Assembly (NCBI RefSeq): GCF_003201655.1
Contig: NZ_QJJU01000023.1
Span: 33,141 to 97,140, forward strand
Origin: Mycolicibacterium moriokaense
GTDB lineage: Bacteria > Actinomycetota > Actinomycetes > Mycobacteriales > Mycobacteriaceae
Length of the DNA stretch: 64,000 nt
Direction of reading: 5' to 3'
In this document: one piece after another, positions 52,850 through 62,294 of the stretch
Layout: every line of letters begins with the position of its first letter
Numbering within the stretch: the first letter of the stretch is position 1
Notes under the pieces: model-generated
Told to the model about the DNA's origin: nothing
The model's input: only the letters and a program-made list of their open reading frames with translations
Database searches by the model: none
Translations under genes and position numbers: made by a program

Positions 52850-53860
52850 ATGAGCGGGTCAAACCGACAGATCGTGCTCGCCGAACGTCCAGAGGGCAAA
52901 CTTGAACGCCGTCACTTCCGCTCGGTTAGCTCTGATGTCACCGAGCCCGCGGCTGGCGAGGTGCTGTGTCGTACCGTGCTCTTGTCGATTGACCCCGCCA
53001 ACCGCGCCTGGATGCAGGCCAGCACCTACCGCGATCAACTCTCGGGTGGCGATGTGATGGCCGGGTTCACGCTCTGCGAGGTTGTCGCCGGCGATCTATC
53101 GGTGGGCACGGTGGTGGTGTGCGAAGCGGGCTGGCAGCAATACGCAATCCTTCGCGTGTCCGACGTTCAGCAGGTGGCCCCCCGCGCCAACCTCGGGGAC
53201 CACCTAGGTGCACTCGGAGTCAACGGGATCACGGCGTACTGCGGGTTGTTGGAGGTTGGACGCCCGCAGCCCGGTGACACGGTCGTCGTCTCCGGCGCTG
53301 CCGGGGCCACCGGACACCTGGTGGGACAACTGGCGCGGTTGGCCGGTTGTGTCGTCGTCGGTATCGCCGGCGCTGACGCGAAACTGCGCGTGCTCACCGA
53401 TCGGCTCGGGTTCGACGAGGCTGTCAGCTACCGCAGCCGCACCTTCCGCAAGGACCTGCGGGCTGCCTGCCCGCGCGGTATCGACGTCTATTTCGACAAC
53501 GTTGGGGGTGCTGTGCTCGAAGCCGCGCTCCCCTTGATGAATGTGAATGGCCGAGTGGTGTGTTGTGGTGCGGTGTCGGCCTATGACGCCGCGGCCCCCA
53601 GCTCCGGGCCGCGCGGAGTCCCGGGACACCTGGTCACCAAGCGACTGAGGATGGAAGGTTTCATCGCCAGCGACTTCCGTGACCAGTGGCCCGTTGCCGA
53701 GCAGCGGCTGGCGGGATGGGTTGACGGCGGACAATTGATCGCGATGCAGGACGTGGTCGACGGACTCGACAGCGCTCCCGATGCACTAATCGGTCTTCTC
53801 AACGGCGATAATATCGGTAAGCGAATCGTGCGGGTGGGACCTGATCCGCAACGCATCTAG
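52850..53860 (+). CDS. NADP-dependent oxidoreductase, leukotriene-B4/curcumin reductase type
   Basis: 336 residues of the zinc-free MDR group. LSIDPANRAWM and GFTLCEVVAGD are typical of PTGR/CurA-like double-bond reductases, with VSGAAGATGHLVGQLARL as the NADPH motif and IDVYFDNVGGAVLEAAL following. ATG at 52850 (MSGSNRQI) is chosen; it lies 121 bases after larE. It reduces alpha,beta-unsaturated ketones or related compounds. Its link to the Lar operon is by position only. Confidence 0.88.
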   Translation: MSGSNRQIVLAERPEGKLERRHFRSVSSDVTEPAAGEVLCRTVLLSIDPANRAWMQASTYRDQLSGGDVMAGFTLCEVVAGDLSVGTVVVCEAGWQQYAILRVSDVQQVAPRANLGDHLGALGVNGITAYCGLLEVGRPQPGDTVVVSGAAGATGHLVGQLARLAGCVVVGIAGADAKLRVLTDRLGFDEAVSYRSRTFRKDLRAACPRGIDVYFDNVGGAVLEAALPLMNVNGRVVCCGAVSAYDAAAPSSGPRGVPGHLVTKRLRMEGFIASDFRDQWPVAEQRLAGWVDGGQLIAMQDVVDGLDSAPDALIGLLNGDNIGKRIVRVGPDPQRI

Positions 53861-54077
53861 CCACCGAAAGCTGCTGATTAGCAGCGGTTTCCAGATGCCA
53901 ATGTCCCCCAGGTAGACGGTTGCAGGCCCTCGGTCGGTATCGCCGGGCATGACTGATCGGGCTGTGGTTACGGCTATTTCTTCGCCGCCCAGTGTGGCGA
54001 TGACCAGGCGTCGTAGCGACCACAGACATGGCATCAGCGGCTGCTGACGCCTTGCTCTCGACAGCACGCCATACAGC

Positions 54078-54099
54078 CCTTGCTTGCGAGCAAGCAAGG
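54078..54099. promoter_or_regulatory. Palindromic operator before the MCE gene (same motif as 37588 and 41221)
   Basis: CCTTGCTTGCG and AGCAAGCAAGG are reverse complements except for the central pair. It stands 81 bases upstream of the MCE start. Confidence 0.75.
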
Positions 54100-54179
54100 T
54101 GTCATAGTTCTGTGGTGCCTTCTTTCAACGTCGGGCCTTTGCGACCGGTCGTCGAGCGTCCGCGGACGCTGAGAACGCA

Positions 54180-55394
54180 ATGACGATCCCGGCTATCGAC
54201 CCCCGCCGAACGCCGCCGTACAAGATTCTCGGAGCGCTTACCATGGCGATCGTCGTTGCGGTGATCGTCGTGATCTACCAACAGTTTCGGGGCACCTTCG
54301 CTTCGACGACACCGCTGACGCTAATCACTGCACGCGCCGGACTGTCGATGGAGGTCGGGTCGAAAGTGACGTACAACGGGGTGCAGGCCGGACGGGTCTC
54401 CGAAGTCGAGGCGGTCGACATCGGCGGTCAACACAAGGTAAGGGTGACAGCTCAGATCAACTCCAAGTACCTACGGTTGATGCCGGCAAATATGCGTGTT
54501 GACATCGTGTCGCCCACGCTGTTCGGCAACAAGTATGTTTCGTTCTCATCGCCGAAAACCCCCTCCGCTCAGAGGATCGACGCTTCGAGGGCGATCGATG
54601 TATCCACCGTCACGACGGAGTTCGACACCATTTTCGACACCGTGATAGAGCTGGCCCAGCAGGTTGATCCGGTCAAGCTGAATCAGACACTGAGCGCCAC
54701 CGCGCAGGCACTGGACGGACTGGGCGGTCGGTTCGGACAGTCGATCGTCAATGGCAACGAGATCCTCGCTGATCTCAATCCGCAGATGCCGCAGATCCGC
54801 GGCGATGCGCAGCAATTGGCCAACCTAGCCGACATCTATACGAACGCGTCGCCGGAGCTATTTGACGGGCTGCAGAACGCCGTGACCACCGCGCGCACCC
54901 TCACCGAGCAAGAGCGAGACCTCGACCAGGCGCTGATGGCCTCCGTCGGGCTCAGCAACAACGGCGCGGACACCTTCGAACGCTTGGGTCCCTATCTTTG
55001 GCGTGGACTCGATGACTCAATCCCGACGACTCAACTGTTCGACACATACAGTCCGGCGCTGTTCTGCACGATCCGCAATTTCCATGACGTTCAACCCAAA
55101 GTGGCGGCCAGCACTGGCGGCAACGGGTACTCCGTACAGGCGCTTGACTCGATAGAAGGAGCGGGCAACCCGTACACATATCCAGACAACCTGCCGAGAG
55201 TCAATGCCAAAGGCGGTCCAGAGGGGCGCCCCGGATGTTGGCAGCCGATCACCCGCGACCTCTGGCCGCAACCGTATCTGGTGATGGACACCGGCGCATC
55301 GATCGCGCCGTACAACCACTTCGGACTCGGCCAACCCCTCTTGACCGACTATGTGTGGGGACGACAGGTCGGCGAGTACACGATCAACCCGTGA
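54180..55394 (+). CDS. Lone MCE-family (MlaD-like) lipid/sterol-binding protein
   Basis: 404 residues. A single N-terminal helix (about 17-38) anchors the MCE domain (SMEVGSKVTYNGVQAGRVSEVE near 60-80, then VDIVSPTLFGNKYVSF). A long helical region (about 150-260) and an extended C-terminus follow, as in MceA-type proteins of mycobacteria. MCE proteins act in cell-envelope import of lipids or sterols, normally as six different subunits plus YrbE permeases; here it stands alone. A regulon-type operator lies upstream. Confidence 0.9.
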   Translation: MTIPAIDPRRTPPYKILGALTMAIVVAVIVVIYQQFRGTFASTTPLTLITARAGLSMEVGSKVTYNGVQAGRVSEVEAVDIGGQHKVRVTAQINSKYLRLMPANMRVDIVSPTLFGNKYVSFSSPKTPSAQRIDASRAIDVSTVTTEFDTIFDTVIELAQQVDPVKLNQTLSATAQALDGLGGRFGQSIVNGNEILADLNPQMPQIRGDAQQLANLADIYTNASPELFDGLQNAVTTARTLTEQERDLDQALMASVGLSNNGADTFERLGPYLWRGLDDSIPTTQLFDTYSPALFCTIRNFHDVQPKVAASTGGNGYSVQALDSIEGAGNPYTYPDNLPRVNAKGGPEGRPGCWQPITRDLWPQPYLVMDTGASIAPYNHFGLGQPLLTDYVWGRQVGEYTINP

Positions 55395-55539
55395 AGAACG
55401 ACACGCGTCACCCGAATCCTCTTGTGTACAAACAGAGATGGATCCGGTCGCTACCAACGCCGTCCGACGCCCCTATCCACCACACCGAGAAAGTAAATCA
55501 ACCCATGGAAACACGACGCTTTGCGGTCACCGGCGCGTT

Positions 55540-56934
55540 ATGGTGACGAGCCATCTCGACGATAACCGGTCCGCGATCGCCGGCATGCTCACCGAACTTC
55601 GGCAAGTCTTCGGCTCGGGACGCACCGCGAGCCTGAACTGGCGCTGTGACCAGCTCCACGGCATTGAGCTTCTGTGCAAGGACAACGAACCCGAGATCGC
55701 TGCCGCGTTGGCCAACGACTTGGACCGCTCGGCAACGGAGGCATGGCTCGGCGACATCGCTTCCACCGCAGCCGAAGCCGTCTACGCACGCCGAAATCTG
55801 AAAAACTGGGTCAAGCCGCAGCGTCAGGGTCTTCCACTTGCGCAACGTCCGGGGCGTGCATGGGTTCAGTACGACCCCGTGGGTGTAGCCCTGATCATCG
55901 GCCCATGGAACTACCCGTTCTATCTCAATTTGGCACCACTGGTGGGCGCTGCGGCGGCCGGGAACTGCGCCGTCGTCAAACCATCCGAACTGGCGCCGGC
56001 ATCGTCTGCGTTACTGGCCAGACTGCTACCGCAGTACCTCGACCATGACGCGTTTCGCGTTGTCGAAGGAGATGCACAGACCACCCAGAGCCTTCTCGCG
56101 CAGGGATTCGATCACGCTTTCTTCACAGGTGGAACCGAAGTCGGCAAGAAGATCATGACTGCCGCAGCCTCTACCTTGACTCCGGTGACGCTGGAACTCG
56201 GGGGTAAGAGTCCGGCCATCATCACCGCAGATGCCGACCTTGACGTGGCCGCTCGGCGAATCGCAGCGGCAAAACTGGCCAACTCCGGACAGATGTGCAT
56301 CGCACCCGACTACGTTCTAGCCGAGCGATCGATCTTCGATCAGTTCGTGGCGAAATTGGTGGCGACCATCGCCACGTTCCGTTCGGGGAACGCCGACCCC
56401 TCCTTGCGGATCGTCAACAGCACGCATTTCAATCGACTCACAGCGATGCTGAAAGACACTCGCGGACGAATCACTCACGGCGGGGGCTACGACGTCGACC
56501 GGATGAGAATCGAACCGACCGTGATCATCGGCCCGCCAGCCGATGACGTCGTTATGGCCGACGAGATCTTCGGGCCCATTCTCCCCGTGCTAGCCATCGA
56601 ATCACCCGATGGTGCTGTGGAATTTGTTAACGCGCGACCCAAACCACTTGCCCTGTATGTTTTCACCGCCTCTTCGACGCGTGCGCGATCACTGATCAAC
56701 CGCATTCCTTCCGGGGGCGCCGTAATCAATCATGTCGCGATGCACTGCTTGGTGCCCCAATTGCCTTTCGGCGGCGTGGGCGCAAGCGGAATGGGCGCCT
56801 ACCACGGACGGTGGGGATTTGAGGCTTTCAGTCACCGACGGGCAGTTCTCGCTAAACGCACGCGGCCCGATCCCAAGCTGGCATATCCCCCGTACACCGA
56901 ACGGGCGCTGAAGATTATGAGGAGGGTCTTCTAG
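55540..56934 (+). CDS. Aldehyde dehydrogenase (class 3-like)
   Basis: 464 residues. GPWNYPFYLNLAP is the substrate/NAD channel motif, FFTGGTEVGKKI the dinucleotide site, LELGGKSPAI contains the general-base Glu, and NSGQMCIAPDYV the nucleophilic Cys. EIFGPILPV and the C-terminal PFGGVGASGMGAYHG complete the family. Length and motifs match fatty/aromatic aldehyde dehydrogenases of class 3. The start at 55540 overlaps the stop of a 13-codon frame. It likely oxidises an aldehyde made by the local pathway. Confidence 0.9.
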   Translation: MVTSHLDDNRSAIAGMLTELRQVFGSGRTASLNWRCDQLHGIELLCKDNEPEIAAALANDLDRSATEAWLGDIASTAAEAVYARRNLKNWVKPQRQGLPLAQRPGRAWVQYDPVGVALIIGPWNYPFYLNLAPLVGAAAAGNCAVVKPSELAPASSALLARLLPQYLDHDAFRVVEGDAQTTQSLLAQGFDHAFFTGGTEVGKKIMTAAASTLTPVTLELGGKSPAIITADADLDVAARRIAAAKLANSGQMCIAPDYVLAERSIFDQFVAKLVATIATFRSGNADPSLRIVNSTHFNRLTAMLKDTRGRITHGGGYDVDRMRIEPTVIIGPPADDVVMADEIFGPILPVLAIESPDGAVEFVNARPKPLALYVFTASSTRARSLINRIPSGGAVINHVAMHCLVPQLPFGGVGASGMGAYHGRWGFEAFSHRRAVLAKRTRPDPKLAYPPYTERALKIMRRVF

Positions 56935-56943
56935 ACGCGCGTC

Positions 56944-57078
56944 ATGGTCGATGACCACCGCTGCCAAGGCATCGCTATGTGCGAAACGGTCGCTTCCGAT
57001 CTATTTGAGGTCGGTGACGACGGTCAATGGTACTCAGCGGCAGCACGAGGGGAAGAGTCTCTTCCTTGTGCGCCTTGA
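56944..57078 (+). pseudogene. 3Fe-4S ferredoxin N-terminal remnant
   Basis: MVDDHRCQGIAMCETVASDL then FEVGDDGQ matches the first half of P450-type 3Fe-4S ferredoxins. After this point the sequence reads into an unrelated tail and stops; the third cluster Cys is absent. It lies 9 bases after the aldehyde dehydrogenase stop, so a ferredoxin once closed that operon. Confidence 0.7.
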
Positions 57079-57255
57079 ACTTTCGGCTACCGATGGCCCG
57101 CGGGCCGCCCGGGTCGGCTATCTCGGGGAATCCGGTAGCCTCCCGCCGTTGCTGCCGCGCTCGCCGGTTGCTACGCGGCATCACGGGGCCGGGTGGGTGA
57201 TCCACTTTCCGGTTGTGGTCTCTCCGAGCTCGCCCAACACAACGAAAGTCTAGGA

Positions 57256-57432
57256 CTAATGCGGGTCTCGGTGTAGGCGGCACCCGTCGCCAACTGACGG
57301 ACCGTATGTGACTGCTCCGCAGTGACATCGCCAGACGGTGTGCCGCCCGCACGAGCAAGTAATGGCGCGGATGATGGTGCGGTCTGATCGCAGGGGGTGG
57401 CCGCGCGGACACCGTGTCGGCGTCCGCGCCAC
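57256..57432 (-). CDS. Small Cys-rich protein, probable zinc-binding
   Basis: About 58 residues starting at GTG 57432, with GTG 57453 as an alternative. Cysteines and histidines are arranged as RCPRGHPL, ITCSCGRHT, WRCHCGAV and GCRLHRDPH: two zinc-binding knuckles are likely. It ends shortly after the last knuckle. It is directly downstream of phoU on the same strand. The function is unknown. Confidence 0.6.
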   Translation of the reverse strand: MARTPTRCPRGHPLRSDRTIIRAITCSCGRHTVWRCHCGAVTYGPSVGDGCRLHRDPH

Positions 57433-57457
57433 CTTGTCGAGGTTGGCGGCCACGCGG

Positions 57458-58114
57458 CTAGGAAACGTCGACTCCCGACGTTCGACCAGTGGCCTGGAAG
57501 ATGACGCGGCGGCCAATCTCGACGGCGTGGTCGGCGAACCGCTCGTAGAACCTGCCCAGCAGTGTCACGTCCACCGCGGCCGCCGCGCTGTGTTTCCACT
57601 CTCGGTCCATCAGCACGATGAACAAGTGCCCATGCAACTCATCCATTGCGTCGTCTTCGTCGTCGATCTCGGCGGCTCGGCGCGGGTCACCGGACAGCAC
57701 GACTTCCTGTGCGCTGTTGCCCAATTCGACGGCGACGCGCCCCATCTCGGCGAAGTAGCCGTTGACGTCCTCGGGAAGGGCGTGCGCAGGGTGACGGCGG
57801 CGGGCGATCTTGGCGACATGAAGCGCCAGAGCGCCCATCCGCTCGGCATCAGCCACGTTTTGCAGCGCGCCGACAATCGCGCGGAGGTCGCCGGCGACCG
57901 GGGCTTGTAGCGCCAGCAGCATCAACGCGGTCTGCTCGGCGCTTGCCCGCATTGTGGTGAGCCGGTCATGGTCGGTGATGACCTGTTCGGCGAGCGGCAG
58001 ATCAGCCTGAAGCAGCGCTTGTGTCGCGTGTTCCATAGCGACGCCGGCCAGCCCACACATCTCACCTAGCTGGGCTGTCAGTGCATCCATGCGCTCGTGG
58101 AATGCGGTCCGCAT
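57458..58114 (-). CDS. phoU: PhoU-like phosphate signalling protein
   Basis: 218 residues with two repeats of the PhoU three-helix bundle. The E/D-rich metal motifs are in ADAERMGALALHVA and ERFADHAVEIGRRVIF. MRTAFHERMDAL is the usual mycobacterial PhoU start, hence ATG 58114 over the upstream one. PhoU couples phosphate uptake (Pst) to two-component signalling; no pst or phoR genes are near. A truncated, inverted copy is at 26165-26599. Confidence 0.93.
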   Translation of the reverse strand: MRTAFHERMDALTAQLGEMCGLAGVAMEHATQALLQADLPLAEQVITDHDRLTTMRASAEQTALMLLALQAPVAGDLRAIVGALQNVADAERMGALALHVAKIARRRHPAHALPEDVNGYFAEMGRVAVELGNSAQEVVLSGDPRRAAEIDDEDDAMDELHGHLFIVLMDREWKHSAAAAVDVTLLGRFYERFADHAVEIGRRVIFQATGRTSGVDVS

Positions 58115-58809
58115 ACCAGCAGGGTAGAGGCCCACCGATCCGGTCGCCGAAGCACGTGCAGTTAACGGAAGTCGGACCGAACACGAACAGGCAGATCTTC
58201 AGGCGTCGCATGAGTTCGGCCCGCCACCGTGGGGGTATCTGGGTGACGGGCCGAACACCACTTGATCGACCGACGCTAGTGCGGTTCGGTTCGATCACGG
58301 CTGGCGGTCGCGTTTGAAACGCGCACCAGTTGCAGCGGTGTAGGCGGACTCGGCCCCGCTCGCTGGTCGGGCGCAGCCTCGCAGAGCAGCCCAGCTGAGG
58401 CGACTCGAAGTCGCCCGGACAAGCTCGCGCTGCCAATGGCGGCTGGGTTCTTCTCATCTTCGTGGCGGATCCGGTTGTGCAGTACTTCTGCACCGTTCCT
58501 GCTTCCGATGGCACCGACCGGGACTTCCGCGGGACCGCCATTTCGGCAGCTGATTCAGCCCCGCCGGTGAGGCGGTCGAACCTCTCCTGGCCGCCGGCGT
58601 TGTCAGCGTCTGGCGCGCCATGACGGTATCGGGCTGGTTTCAGACATGTCCTGCCCGTCGGGATCGAGACTCGATACTCGGATCGGCTGTGCTGCGCCGC
58701 GGGCGGCGCCGAACCCTCACACGGCCGTCGGCGCAAGCGTGAACAGAATGTGACACTGTGGTGAATCAGAAATTGTCTGGACGCAACGGCGAACTTTTAG
58801 CGTCCGTGC
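58115..58809. other. Intergenic stretch, nothing recognised
   Basis: Divergent region between phoU and the next rightward gene, 695 bases. I find no gene or repeat. The equivalent sequence is missing from the second copy of the locus at 26 kb. Confidence 0.4.
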
Positions 58810-59220
58810 ATGACGGTGTCACCGCGAGCACAGTATCTATGCGGCAGGAGCGTGGTAGATCTTGCCGAACGGCGGGTGGAACGCGGCGTGTTAACCGGCG
58901 CAGACACCAATCTGGTCGATCTGGCCGACACCGACTCGCACGGTGATCTACAGCAGGCCGAGTACTACCAAGGGATGCTCGATGACCGTCGCACTGAGGT
59001 TGAGGCCGAGTTGGCCCACCATTGCGCGTCATTGGCAGTACACCAGACAAACCCAGACGCGCCGCGAGTCAGGCGTTCGCAGCGCATCATTCGGGTGAAG
59101 GAAGCTGAACTCGCCGAGATCAACAGGCTCACTGATGCGCTGCGCTCCCGATTTCCGATATCGCGGTTAGACGGCCGACACGGCAACTCCGGGCGGGCCT
59201 TTGGCGCGCCGTGGCAGTGA
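58810..59220 (+). CDS. Conserved protein of unknown function, helical
   Basis: 136 residues, helical and charged throughout, without signal or membrane segment. The part from about 55 to 115 (YYQGMLDDRRTEVEAELAHH, VRRSQRIIRVKEAELAEINR) is amphipathic and coiled-coil-like. It seems a real gene, as codon use and composition agree with neighbours, but I know no function. It lies between phoU and the next conserved gene. Confidence 0.5.
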   Translation: MTVSPRAQYLCGRSVVDLAERRVERGVLTGADTNLVDLADTDSHGDLQQAEYYQGMLDDRRTEVEAELAHHCASLAVHQTNPDAPRVRRSQRIIRVKEAELAEINRLTDALRSRFPISRLDGRHGNSGRAFGAPWQ

Positions 59221-59348
59221 CGGGGGTCGCGCCGAGCGCTCAGCGTGGGCCTGTTGCAGCTAACCCCCGGCTTGTTAATCTTCGCCAACTCATTGGAGGT
59301 GGGCTGACCGCGCTCGCCGACCGCGACGAATGTAAGGGACACACCGAT

Positions 59349-59747
59349 ATGGCAACCGCCGGGCCGCCGCGCACCGACGCCTACCTTCTGCACAGCCGCA
59401 CCAACCCGAACTTCGCTACTGCCGAACTCGAACTGACCGAGCAGTCACTGGTGTGCCGTGTCACCGGCCACGCCGGATGGCTGGCCAAGGCGCTGGACCT
59501 GCCGGATCTGAAGGATCGGCTCAACGCCGGCGAAACCATCACCGCCTTCGTGATCCCGTGTGACGGGTTGTCGGTGAAGTGGCTAAAGCAGTTCCTCGGC
59601 GGCGGGTTCAAGGTCACCGACACCGAGGGCAGGCAGTGGATCGTGTCGCTGATCTATCCGTCGGGGGTGCTCTCACTCATCGACGGTCTCAACGAACGCG
59701 CCAAGTTCAAGCAATGGAAGCAGGCGCTCGCCAATCCCGGTCAATGA
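59349..59747 (+). CDS. Conserved protein of unknown function, paralogous remnant at 26 kb
   Basis: 132 residues. Sequence blocks such as TAFVIPCDGLSVKWLKQFLG, GFKVTDTEGRQWIVS and IYPSGVLSLIDGLN appear well conserved because a second, partial copy keeps them nearly identical. It has no signal, membrane helix or familiar domain. It is part of the phoU locus duplicated at 26 kb. ATG at 59349 is used. Confidence 0.65.
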   Translation: MATAGPPRTDAYLLHSRTNPNFATAELELTEQSLVCRVTGHAGWLAKALDLPDLKDRLNAGETITAFVIPCDGLSVKWLKQFLGGGFKVTDTEGRQWIVSLIYPSGVLSLIDGLNERAKFKQWKQALANPGQ

Positions 59748-60018
59748 AGGCCGCCGACAGCTAACAAGCGACACGACGCTCACGTCACGCGCCCGCGCCA
59801 ATAGCGCGGACTCGAAGGACGCCTTGACGCGAGATGAGCGAGGAGGCGTCCCGCGGAACCGCTGGGGGCTTGTCTATCATCCTTGTTGAGCACGAAGGGT
59901 TTTCGGATGATTTGCTTAGGACCGCACCCGCTCCTGCCGGCGCGATACCACCACTCGTTGTAAGTACCGAGTTGAAGAAACTTTGATCATCGGGATTTCG
60001 ACGTTTTGATCACCGGAT

Positions 60019-60543
60019 TTATGTCGAGATGCAGAAAAGATTGACAAGACACGCCTGGCTACTTTGACAAGACTTCGGCGTGTGTCGTGGAGGCTTGCTA
60101 ATGTTCGCTGCATAATCGCAGCTCAATCGCGTGTTAGGCATCAACCCCAGGTGCTCAGCCATCGACCGCGTCGACCAATGCGTGGCATCCGCCGGGGTGG
60201 TCTCCAGGGTCGCGGTGATCAAATCCTTGATCCGCTCATCGCCAACCACCCGCGGTCGGCCTGGGCGCGGCTCATCAAGCAGACCGTCGAGGCGGAACTG
60301 CACGAATCGGTTGCGCCACTTGGAAATCGTGTTTCGATCCAATTCCAACCGGTCAGCCAACTCGACATTGCTTCCACCGTCGGCAGCAGCCAACACGATC
60401 CTGGCCCGCAGAGCAAGACCGGCCGCACTCATACGTCGCACCCGACCGACCGGCCGAAACCTTGCGGCCCTGCGAGCCAAAAGACAATCAGGATCGCCAC
60501 GTCTCAGGCGGGGGGCCCTACACGGACCGACCGGCGTAGCCAT
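60019..60543 (-). mobile_element. IS630-family transposase N-terminal remnant
   Basis: Starts MATPVGPCRAPRL and continues with ALRARIVLAAADGGSNVELADRL, ISKWRNRFVQFRLDGLLDEP, PGRPRVVGDERI and THWSTRSMAEHLGL, the HTH and linker of IS630 transposases. It then loses homology, without the DDE catalytic domain. Confidence 0.85.
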
Positions 60544-60786
60544 GCTAATCATCAAGGGGTGCAAGTTCTTTCACTTAATGCATCTCGCCACCGTTCCGTA
60601 CCGATAGGTTATATATGGTCAAGCTGGAAGCATGCCGCCAGGTCCCGAATGTTCGCAGACAGCGCCATCGCGGTGGCCGCCGTTGGGCCCGCACCTTTGC
60701 TCGCGACCAAGTACCAGTGCCGGGCATTTCGCGGCGGTGGGTCCGACCGCTGAAACAAGAGTTGCGTCACGTGACGGTTCTAGGGC

Positions 60787-61407
60787 GTGGATGTGGACCC
60801 CAATCCTACTGTCCGCCAGGATCGCCCGCACACCATGAAGGCCTACCGTCAGGATTTCGACGCGATCGCGACGCTGGTCGCAGGTGACGCTGCTTGCGCA
60901 GAGAGGATGGCGTTGGGCGACATCACGACCGACTCGATGCGCACGGCGTTCGCGCAGTACGCCGAAACCCACGAGGCCGCATCGAGTCAACGGTGCTGGT
61001 CGACCTGGAACGTGTTGTGCACCTTCCTGTACACCTCGGAGCTCATCGCGGCCAACCCGATGCCGTTGGTCGGACGCCCCAAGCTGCCCAAGACGCTGCC
61101 CAAGGCGCTGCCAACCGATTCGGTGGCCGCACTGCTGGCGACCCTCAACGAGGACCCGCAGCGCCCGCGCCGCACCGACTGGATCGCGCGTGATCGCGCA
61201 CTCATCCTCACCGCCCTGCTGGCCGGCCTGCGCGCCGATGAACTGTTGCGCGCCAACGTCGGCGACCTTCGGCGCACCGACGACGGTGCCGTCATCAACG
61301 TTCACGGCAAGGGCGGCAAGGACCGTCGAATCCCGATTGAACCGCCGTTGGTGGAGGTGCTTGAGCACTATCTCGACAGCCGGGCGAGTCGATTCCCGGC
61401 GACGCCG
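60787..61407 (+). pseudogene. Tyrosine recombinase/phage integrase, C-terminus lost
   Basis: The N-terminal SAM-like core-binding domain (TMKAYRQDFDAIATLV, WSTWNVLCTFLYTSELIAAN) and the start of the catalytic domain (LTALLAGLRADELLRANVGD with the first catalytic Arg; HGKGGKDRRIPIEPPL with the Lys) are intact. After LDSRASRFPATP homology breaks off; HxxR and the nucleophile Tyr are missing because an IS630 C-terminal half follows at once. An old insertion or recombination created the join. Confidence 0.82.
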
Positions 61408-61982
61408 ACGAGAAGACCTCCATCCAGTCCCGCATCCGCAAGCACGCCACCACAGCCCCGGCACCGAGCCAGCCGACGCGCGTCGAAGCGGAGTACTTCC
61501 GCGGCCGCTCGCTGGCCTACCTGGCAGCCTGGGACGTGCACCACGCCAAGGTGTTCGGCCGCTGCGAGCAGAGCACCGGCATCGACCCCTTCGACCGCCT
61601 CGTCGACCAGGTCATGACCACCGAGCCCTACGCCACCGCGCGTCGAGTGTTCTGGGTGGTCGACAACGGCTCCTCCCACCGCGGACAGGCCAGCATCCAC
61701 CGACTTCAGAATCGCTGGCCCAAACTGCGCCTGATCCACCTGCCCGTGCACGCGTCTTGGCTCAACCAAGTGGAGATCTACTTCTCCGTCGTGCAACGTA
61801 AAGTCGTCTCACCCAACGACTTCCACACCCTCGACGAGGTCGAGGCCCGACTGCTCGACTTCCAGCCGTACTACGAACAGATCGCCACACCGTTCGAATG
61901 GAAGTTCACCAAAGACGATCTGAACGCCCTACTCGAGCGCATCGCCGCCCACGAAGACGCCGCCCTCACACCCGCCGCATAA
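61402..61982 (+). mobile_element. IS630-family transposase C-terminal half
   Basis: The frame starts at DEKTSIQSRIRKH and runs through VEAEYFRGRSLAYLAAWDVH, VFWVVDNGSSHRGQASIH (catalytic Asp) and LPVHASWLNQVEIYFS (catalytic Glu) to a natural C-terminus at 61982. The HTH half is missing. It is joined directly to the truncated integrase and points opposite to the N-terminal half at 60019-60543. Confidence 0.88.
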
Positions 61983-62024
61983 CGGCCCCCTACGAATACG
62001 TCACCGAAATTCCGTGCCAGACCA

Positions 62025-62261
62025 CTAAGCTTGAGCGTATGCGGACTCGATCCCGTCGGTGACGAAATGAAAGGTGGTCCCGCCCTCCATCTCGATCGGG
62101 TCGTGCGCGTGGTGGGTCAGGACAAAGACCGGGCAACGGTACGGCGGGACGTCACCCCACCACCCCCTCCAATCCGAGTCACCCCACTCGCCGCGAATCG
62201 GGCCGAACATGTTGCGGCCCAAGATCGTTGCCCCCATGCCGTCCATCATGTCCGAGATCAC
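62025..62261 (-). pseudogene. RibD/dihydrofolate reductase-like fragment
   Basis: Reads GATILGRNMFGPIRGEW, WRGWWGDVPPYRCPVFVLTH and EMEGGTTFHFVTDGIE, the middle of a RibD C-terminal/DHFR-like reductase as common in actinobacteria. Both the N-terminal strand and C-terminal third are missing, so it is a remnant. Confidence 0.75.
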
Positions 62262-62294
62262 TTGCCGCTAGCCTAAGGGGCGTCGAGATCAACG

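Noticed and set aside
53786..54097. Minus-strand 103-codon frame covering the operator at 54078
   Set aside because: It overlaps the end of a real gene, starts within the palindrome and shows no family features.
55505..55546. 13-codon frame METRRFAVTGALW before the aldehyde dehydrogenase
   Set aside because: Could be a leader peptide or the start of a lost SDR, but there is no way to support either from the sequence.
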